This document shows, in pieces, positions 33,287 to 36,829 of a stretch of DNA of 36,829 bases. Numbering within the stretch: the first letter of the stretch is position 1; each line of letters opens with the position of its first letter. Under the pieces are notes generated by a model that searched no databases, had not been told where the DNA came from, and worked only from the letters and a program-made list of their open reading frames with translations. A program made the translations under genes and the position numbers. The DNA comes from Rhodospirillales bacterium (GTDB taxonomy: Bacteria > Pseudomonadota > Alphaproteobacteria > BOG-932 > Roseiterribacteraceae), in the NCBI GenBank assembly GCA_003165335.1, contig PLTD01000082.1, positions 1 to 36,829 of the forward strand, given 5' to 3'.

Positions 33287-33302
33287 GGCGGATTATCCCG
33301 CC
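33287..33302. terminator. Possible hairpin between converging genes
   Basis: GGCGG (33287-33291) and CCGCC (33298-33302) flank ATTATC in the short gap between the Ddn-like and SDR genes, overlapping the SDR stop codon. The stem is only 5 bp and there is no U tract. Confidence 0.3.
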
Positions 33303-34075
33303 ATATACTCCCCGCCATTTATATCAATCGATGTGCCGCTGATAACGCGGGAGTAGTCGGACACAAAGAACAGTACCGACTTGGCGCAATCGTCGTCCGG
33401 CGGCAACTGACCGAGCGCAATAAGCTTGCGGAACGGTGCATCGATCTCGTCCTCGGTCTGACCCGAAGATTGAGCCATGTAACTGCGCGCATTGTGCCAG
33501 GGAACGCCGTCCATGCGGCCCATACGGGTGGAGTTGACTCGGATATTGTGGGCGCCGAGCTCTTTCGCCAGCTGCCGTGTCGCGCCCTCCAGCGCTGCCT
33601 TCGCCGTAGCGTAACCCGCCCCGCCGGCATAGGGCTGAACGCTACTCATCGAGCTGACATTGACGATCGAGCCTTCATGCCGCGACTTCATCGCCGGCAG
33701 CACAGCCTTGACCATGCGCAGCGCGCCGAAGCAGGTGACGCTCATCACCGACTGCCAAGCCTCGATGCTGCTCTCGTCGAAGCTTGCAAAGTCGCCGTGC
33801 ATATAGGCGCTGTTGATCAACCCATCGATGCGGCCCCATTCCTTCAGGGTCGCATCGGCCAGCGCCTGGCATTGGTCCATATTGTCGACGTCGGTGGGGA
33901 GGCCGATGGCCTCGCCGCCCGCCGCCTTGACCTCGGCAGTCACCTGCTCGACGAAATCCTTCGACCGAGCCGCCAGCGCCACCTTGGCGCCCTCCGCCGC
34001 CCCGATCAGCGCCATCTTGCGCCCCATGCCCGGGCCGACGCCCGTAATGATGACGACCTTGTCCTTGAGCAGCAT
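33293..34075 (-). CDS. Short-chain dehydrogenase/reductase (SDR)
   Basis: A 260-residue classical SDR. The cofactor motif is TGVGPGMG (11-18), the substrate-site Ser is in NVSSMSS (about 141-142), and Y155-x3-K159 is the catalytic pair. NSAYMHG replaces the usual NNAG. It oxidises or reduces a hydroxyl or keto group with NAD(P). It sits 56 bp downstream of the TauD-like gene on the same strand and is probably co-transcribed. Substrate is not recognisable; a hydroxysteroid role is only suggested by the neighbouring operon. Confidence 0.9.
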   Translation of the reverse strand: MLLKDKVVIITGVGPGMGRKMALIGAAEGAKVALAARSKDFVEQVTAEVKAAGGEAIGLPTDVDNMDQCQALADATLKEWGRIDGLINSAYMHGDFASFDESSIEAWQSVMSVTCFGALRMVKAVLPAMKSRHEGSIVNVSSMSSVQPYAGGAGYATAKAALEGATRQLAKELGAHNIRVNSTRMGRMDGVPWHNARSYMAQSSGQTEDEIDAPFRKLIALGQLPPDDDCAKSVLFFVSDYSRVISGTSIDINGGEYMAG

Positions 34076-34131
34076 TCCATTGTCCTCGAAGTTTCGATCT
34101 GTTTAGGGAGTTTCGCAGCTATAGCGCTAAG

Positions 34132-34995
34132 TCAGAGAAAATTATTGGCGCGGCCGATTGCCAGATAGAGGTCGTTGATATCCTCGTCCAGCACCTCGAA
34201 GCGGCGAAGTGTCCGCACGACGTCATTGGGCTTAGGTCGACAATGCTGGACCGTCCGATTATTCCAGATCACCAGATCGTCAAGCCGCCAATGATGCGCA
34301 TAGACGTTGAGCGGGTCATAGAGATGACCGAACAGCGTGTGGAGCAGCGCGTCGCTCTCCGCGATCGGCAGGCCCAGGACCTTTACCGTATGCTGGACGC
34401 AGGCGAATAGCGTCGGCACGCCGTGCTTGTTTTTCCAGACCAGCGGATGTGTAGTCTTCCAGTCCTGTGCGTCCCATCCTGCTGCTCCACGCGGGATCGC
34501 GTCGACTTCCATCACAGACCGTTCCTCTGCTGGCGCCGTACGGTCGAGGAAACAAGCGTGCAACGCTTCCAACCCATCCAGCCTGTTCCGCAGTTCGGTC
34601 GGAATCGTGTCGAGCACGCGATTGGAGCTGGCAAATAGCGTCGGCGTTGCGCCGTCATCCACCTCATATCCGTACATCGAGATGATCTCTGTCGGATTGC
34701 GGTCATAGGCATAGTCATAGTGGAAGATCAGTTCTCCGTCCGGCGCGTCGCTGCGGCGGCGATTGGAGACGTATAGTTCCTTGGGTTTTTTATCCGCCCC
34801 CAGCGCTATGCGCCCGAAACAGGAGGTTAGGTGGCGCTGTCGATCGGCGGTCAGGTGACCGCCACGAAACACAAGCAGCCCATGGATGTTGACCAAGTCC
34901 CGCAACTCTGAGGCCCGGAGGGTGTCGAGCGCTCCGCCCGAATCCATTTCGATTTGGACCCCAAACGACGCCGGCAATCTAGTCGTTTTCACCAC
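34132..34995 (-). CDS. TauD/TfdA-family 2-oxoglutarate-dependent dioxygenase
   Basis: A 287-residue Fe(II)/2-oxoglutarate dioxygenase. The iron ligands are H92-x-D94 in FHYDYAY and H251 in IWNNRTVQHCR; R261 would bind 2-oxoglutarate. The family hydroxylates taurine, aryloxyacetates and many other acids, so the substrate is open. The start is GTG 34995, preceded by GGGGAAGG. The left end of an IS1595-type element begins about 20 bp upstream of the start codon, so the native promoter has probably been separated from the gene. Confidence 0.88.
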   Translation of the reverse strand: MVKTTRLPASFGVQIEMDSGGALDTLRASELRDLVNIHGLLVFRGGHLTADRQRHLTSCFGRIALGADKKPKELYVSNRRRSDAPDGELIFHYDYAYDRNPTEIISMYGYEVDDGATPTLFASSNRVLDTIPTELRNRLDGLEALHACFLDRTAPAEERSVMEVDAIPRGAAGWDAQDWKTTHPLVWKNKHGVPTLFACVQHTVKVLGLPIAESDALLHTLFGHLYDPLNVYAHHWRLDDLVIWNNRTVQHCRPKPNDVVRTLRRFEVLDEDINDLYLAIGRANNFL

Positions 34996-35029
34996 TGCGC
35001 CTTCCCCAAAATTGTTGGCGATTATCCCC

Positions 35030-35058
35030 TTGACCTATGTACGAAAATTCCTTATATT
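35030..35058 (+). promoter_or_regulatory. Transposase promoter
   Basis: TTGACC (35030-35035), a 17-bp spacer and TATATT (35053-35058) form a near-consensus sigma-70 promoter. A GGAGG ribosome site (35068-35072) follows, 8 nt before the transposase ATG at 35081. Confidence 0.75.
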
Positions 35059-35080
35059 CAATGGATTGGAGGACGTGCAA

Positions 35081-35941
35081 ATGGCCAAGGGTTACACGGT
35101 TCAAGATTTCTACAAGCAGTTTCCCGATGACGACGCCTGCCTCAATCATTTGATGCGCGTTTGCTACGGCGAAACGCTGGATTGCCCGAAATGCGGGCGT
35201 AATGGCGGCGTCCATCGGCTGCGCAATGAACCGGCTTTCGCCTGCCAATGGTGCGGCAATCATATTCACCCGATGGTCGGTACGCCGTTCGAGAAATCTC
35301 ATACGCCGCTCCAAAAGTGGTTCTATGCCATGTACCTGTTCACCACATCGCGACATGGCGTGCCGGCGAAGGAATTGCAGCGCCAGCTTGGTATCACATA
35401 CAAAACCGCGTGGCGCATGGCGCATGAGCTTCGGAAATATATGGCCGGAGTTGATGGCGATGACGATCTGTCGGGCCACGTCGAGGTTGACGAAACTTAT
35501 ATCGGCGGGAAGCGTTCGGGCGGCAAGCGCGGGCGTGGCGCACCCGGCAAGACGATTGTGTTCGGAATGCTGGAGCGCGAAGGCGATGTGATGACGCGCG
35601 TGGTTCCCAATGTTCGGCGTGCGACGTTGGAAGCGGCTATTGCCGAGCATGTGATCGCGGGAACCTCGATCAGTTCTGATGAGCTTCATTCCTATGGGCA
35701 TCTTGATCGGCTTGGCTATATGCATCGCGCCGTTCGCCACGCGACCGAACAATGGGTTGACGGCGAGACGCACACGAACGGGATTGAAGGCTTTTGGAGC
35801 CAGATTAAGCGCTCGATCCGTGGAACTCATATCCACGTATCCGGCAAGCATCTGTCCAAATACCTCGGCGAATTCGAGTTTCGGTACAACATGAGGAAAC
35901 AGCCGGAACTCATGTTCTCTCGCCTTTTGGCTTCGTTTTAG
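35081..35941 (+). CDS. IS1595-family transposase (ISXO2-like, DDE fold)
   Basis: A 286-residue transposase. An N-terminal zinc ribbon (C35/C38 and C55/C58) precedes a helical region with GVPAKELQRQLGITYKTAWRMAHELR. The ISXO2 catalytic domain has D137 in VEVDETYIGG, D200 in ISSDELHSY and HTNGIEGFWSQIKR (N233 or E236, K243), the family's DDN/E-K arrangement. ATG 35081 is set by GGAGG; the longer frame from 34886 runs into the TauD-like gene. It appears intact. Its 3' end overlaps the convergent 53-residue gene by 32 bp. Confidence 0.93.
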   Translation: MAKGYTVQDFYKQFPDDDACLNHLMRVCYGETLDCPKCGRNGGVHRLRNEPAFACQWCGNHIHPMVGTPFEKSHTPLQKWFYAMYLFTTSRHGVPAKELQRQLGITYKTAWRMAHELRKYMAGVDGDDDLSGHVEVDETYIGGKRSGGKRGRGAPGKTIVFGMLEREGDVMTRVVPNVRRATLEAAIAEHVIAGTSISSDELHSYGHLDRLGYMHRAVRHATEQWVDGETHTNGIEGFWSQIKRSIRGTHIHVSGKHLSKYLGEFEFRYNMRKQPELMFSRLLASF

Positions 35942-36071
35942 GCTTGGCCATAGCGCCAAGCATATTGTCAAAACGCTCTTTGTCGCCTTCTGACGGATGC
36001 TCTTTGCAGAACTGGTCTAGTTGACCGGCTTTGCGCGCCTCTTCCAAGCTGAGATATTTACCGCGCGACAT
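35910..36071 (-). CDS. Small 53-residue protein overlapping the transposase 3' end
   Basis: A short, highly charged frame beginning MSRGKYLSLEEARKAGQLDQ, then FCKEHPSEGDKERFDNML, with a Lys-rich tail ending KGERT. ATG 36071 has GGGGCGGA upstream. The composition and the LEEARKAGQLDQF pattern look like a real folded helical peptide. From memory, very similar small proteins sit beside IS1595 transposases in other alphaproteobacteria. It converges on the transposase with a 32-bp antisense overlap and starts 8 bp after the zinc-ribbon gene stop. It may be an IS accessory protein or a regulator of transposition; the function is unknown. Confidence 0.7.
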   Translation of the reverse strand: MSRGKYLSLEEARKAGQLDQFCKEHPSEGDKERFDNMLGAMAKPKTKPKGERT

Positions 36072-36079
36072 TTCCGCCC

Positions 36080-36397
36080 CTAATTCTGAGGACCGAAAAT
36101 CGCAACCTTTGCGACATCAAATCCAGAGTCATGTATTAGCTTCATGCATTGATCGACTGTGAAGCCTCTTGCCATTGTGGCCGCGCTTTCGCACATCGCG
36201 ATATGTTGCTGACCTTGATCGGCCAGGAAGATGAAAATCACCACGGCCAATAGGACGGCAAAAATCAATATGAACGTCCAGCGTCGTCGTCTCGATCTTC
36301 CGCGCTTTTCTTCTGTAACGGCCGGTTGATCGCGTCCGCAAAAGCGACAAACCTGCGCGCCGTCGATTATCTGTTCCATGCAAAACGGACACTGCAT
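36080..36397 (-). CDS. Zinc-ribbon single-pass membrane protein
   Basis: A 105-residue protein with an N-terminal zinc ribbon (C3-x2-C6, C17-x2-C20) and a basic stretch (KRGRSRRRRW). One transmembrane helix (about 40-59) follows, then a small C-terminal domain with two Cys (C69, C84). ATG 36397 has GGGGAT upstream; the longer frame to 36490 overlaps the next gene. It lies in a minus-strand run with the 53-residue gene and the truncated gene at 36400. I know no function; similar zinc-ribbon membrane proteins are common hypotheticals. It may be a passenger of the IS or resident DNA. Confidence 0.65.
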   Translation of the reverse strand: MQCPFCMEQIIDGAQVCRFCGRDQPAVTEEKRGRSRRRRWTFILIFAVLLAVVIFIFLADQGQQHIAMCESAATMARGFTVDQCMKLIHDSGFDVAKVAIFGPQN

Positions 36398-36399
36398 TT

Positions 36400-36829
36400 C
36401 TATCCCCGTTGCCCCGCGCGCCGGTAAGCAATACGCGGCTCGCGCATCAACTTGGCGTAAGCGAGATTCAATCGTGGCTTTGGTTGCCACAGCGCGCGAA
36501 TTTGTTGCGTGTTGACCCGAAGGTCCGTGTATTTGGGCGTATCTTTCGGTGTTAGAGGTATTCTAGCCGTTTGCGAGTATCGATCTGTGAAATGGAAGCA
36601 ATTCGAAAAATCGAGTTGCATGGTATCCCAATAGTCCTTCGTTATCTCACGCAACGAGTGTTCAAACTGATTCGAGAGATCTCCGATCTGCCGCCTTCCC
36701 CAGATATGGAGAGCGCCGGTTTTAAGTGCATTCTCAACATGCAGCCGCGCGTCGCCATGCTCCACTCCCATCTCAATCATCCGTTGGCCTTGTGCTGGGC
36801 CAAAATCCGCAATGTAGGGAGGTGTTGGC
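36400..36829 (-). CDS. Hypothetical protein, 5' end outside window
   Basis: The frame is open from the window edge to 36400. An ATG at 36780 would give 126 residues, but upstream codons continue without a stop and look coding (YIADFGPAQGQRM). The segment ALKTGALHIWGRRQ, then EITKDYWDTMQLDF and YTDLRVNTQQIRALW, matches a pattern I recall from many small alphaproteobacterial hypotheticals: G-x-GRR, IP-x-(D/E)YW, and a YxDLRV-x3-QV-x-LW end. Its function is unknown. It stops 2 bp before the zinc-ribbon gene start and is probably co-transcribed with it. Confidence 0.6.
   Translation of the reverse strand, partial: PTPPYIADFGPAQGQRMIEMGVEHGDARLHVENALKTGALHIWGRRQIGDLSNQFEHSLREITKDYWDTMQLDFSNCFHFTDRYSQTARIPLTPKDTPKYTDLRVNTQQIRALWQPKPRLNLAYAKLMREPRIAYRRAGQRG

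Larger units (their letters stand above)
35013..36071 (+). mobile_element. IS1595-family (ISXO2-type) insertion sequence; right end not located
   Basis: It contains the transposase (35081-35941) and a small convergent gene. The left end is estimated near GTTGGCGATTATCCCC (about 35013-35029), just before the transposase promoter. I found no inverted copy of that sequence up to base 36829 and no target duplication. The element may therefore extend beyond the window with passengers, or its right end may be diverged. Both boundaries are provisional. Confidence 0.6.

Noticed and set aside
36811-36829. GGTGTTGGC at the window edge as the right end of the IS
   Set aside because: It matches seven bases of the left end in direct, not inverted, orientation, and the sequence stops there; too little to call.
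1-36829. CRISPR arrays, tRNA or rRNA genes
   Set aside because: I saw no regularly spaced repeats and no tRNA- or rRNA-like conserved stretches.

Overview
The window reads as alphaproteobacterial DNA, most likely from a sphingomonad (Sphingomonadaceae). This is inferred from gene style: abundant Rieske oxygenases, KstD-like flavoproteins, paired acyl-CoA dehydrogenases and an ISXO2-type IS1595 element. No rRNA or other phylogenetic marker is present to prove it. Most of it looks like an accessory catabolic and redox region. It is entered from the 3' end of a ppdK gene and contains a short housekeeping-like patch (an AlkD-like protein and lldD).

Region 1 (1-8996) holds the tail of pyruvate phosphate dikinase, then a catabolic block around a TetR regulator. 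On the minus strand lie a Rieske oxygenase, a metal-ligand-poor amidohydrolase and an acyl-CoA ligase. On the plus strand is a pair of acyl-CoA dehydrogenases, facing minus-strand genes for a MaoC-type hydratase and a small phosphatase-like protein. A palindrome, ATAATGCATTAT, sits exactly on a -10 box in front of the Rieske gene and of the ligase gene. A one-mismatch copy sits between the TetR gene and the dehydrogenase pair. Together these suggest a local TetR regulon for activating and beta-oxidising a polycyclic or acyl substrate, possibly steroid-like.

Region 2 (9398-25727) is dominated by a tight seven-gene, 14.8-kb minus-strand operon for electron transfer. In transcription order it encodes: a c554-like pentaheme cytochrome; an 809-residue FAD/NAD(P) oxidoreductase fused to two cNMP-binding domains and four [4Fe-4S] sites; a diheme b-type membrane cytochrome; an FHA domain-membrane helix-decaheme cytochrome; a large exported protein with two GlcG/HbpS domains; an outer-membrane beta-barrel; and an exported decaheme cytochrome fused to an LVIVD beta-propeller. 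With 25 c-type heme sites and a barrel, it looks like a conduit from cytoplasmic reductant to the outer membrane. I know of no described equivalent in this group. An EthD-like gene and a SnoaL/BaiE-like gene flank it.

Region 3 (25731-34995) holds an AlkD-like DNA glycosylase, lldD, a repeat-rich spacer and an aldo/keto reductase. Then comes a compact operon: a KshA-like oxygenase, an LLM-type flavin/F420 oxidoreductase, a KstD-like flavoprotein and a deazaflavin-type nitroreductase-fold protein. A TauD-like dioxygenase and an SDR lie opposite. KshA plus KstD chemistry is the hallmark of steroid ring B opening, so a steroid or related polycyclic substrate is the best guess. No KshB-type reductase is present.

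Region 4 (about 35013-36829) is an IS1595-family element inserted just upstream of the tauD-like start codon. It is followed by three small minus-strand genes: a 53-residue protein overlapping the transposase 3' end, a zinc-ribbon membrane protein and a truncated hypothetical. These may be passengers of the element.
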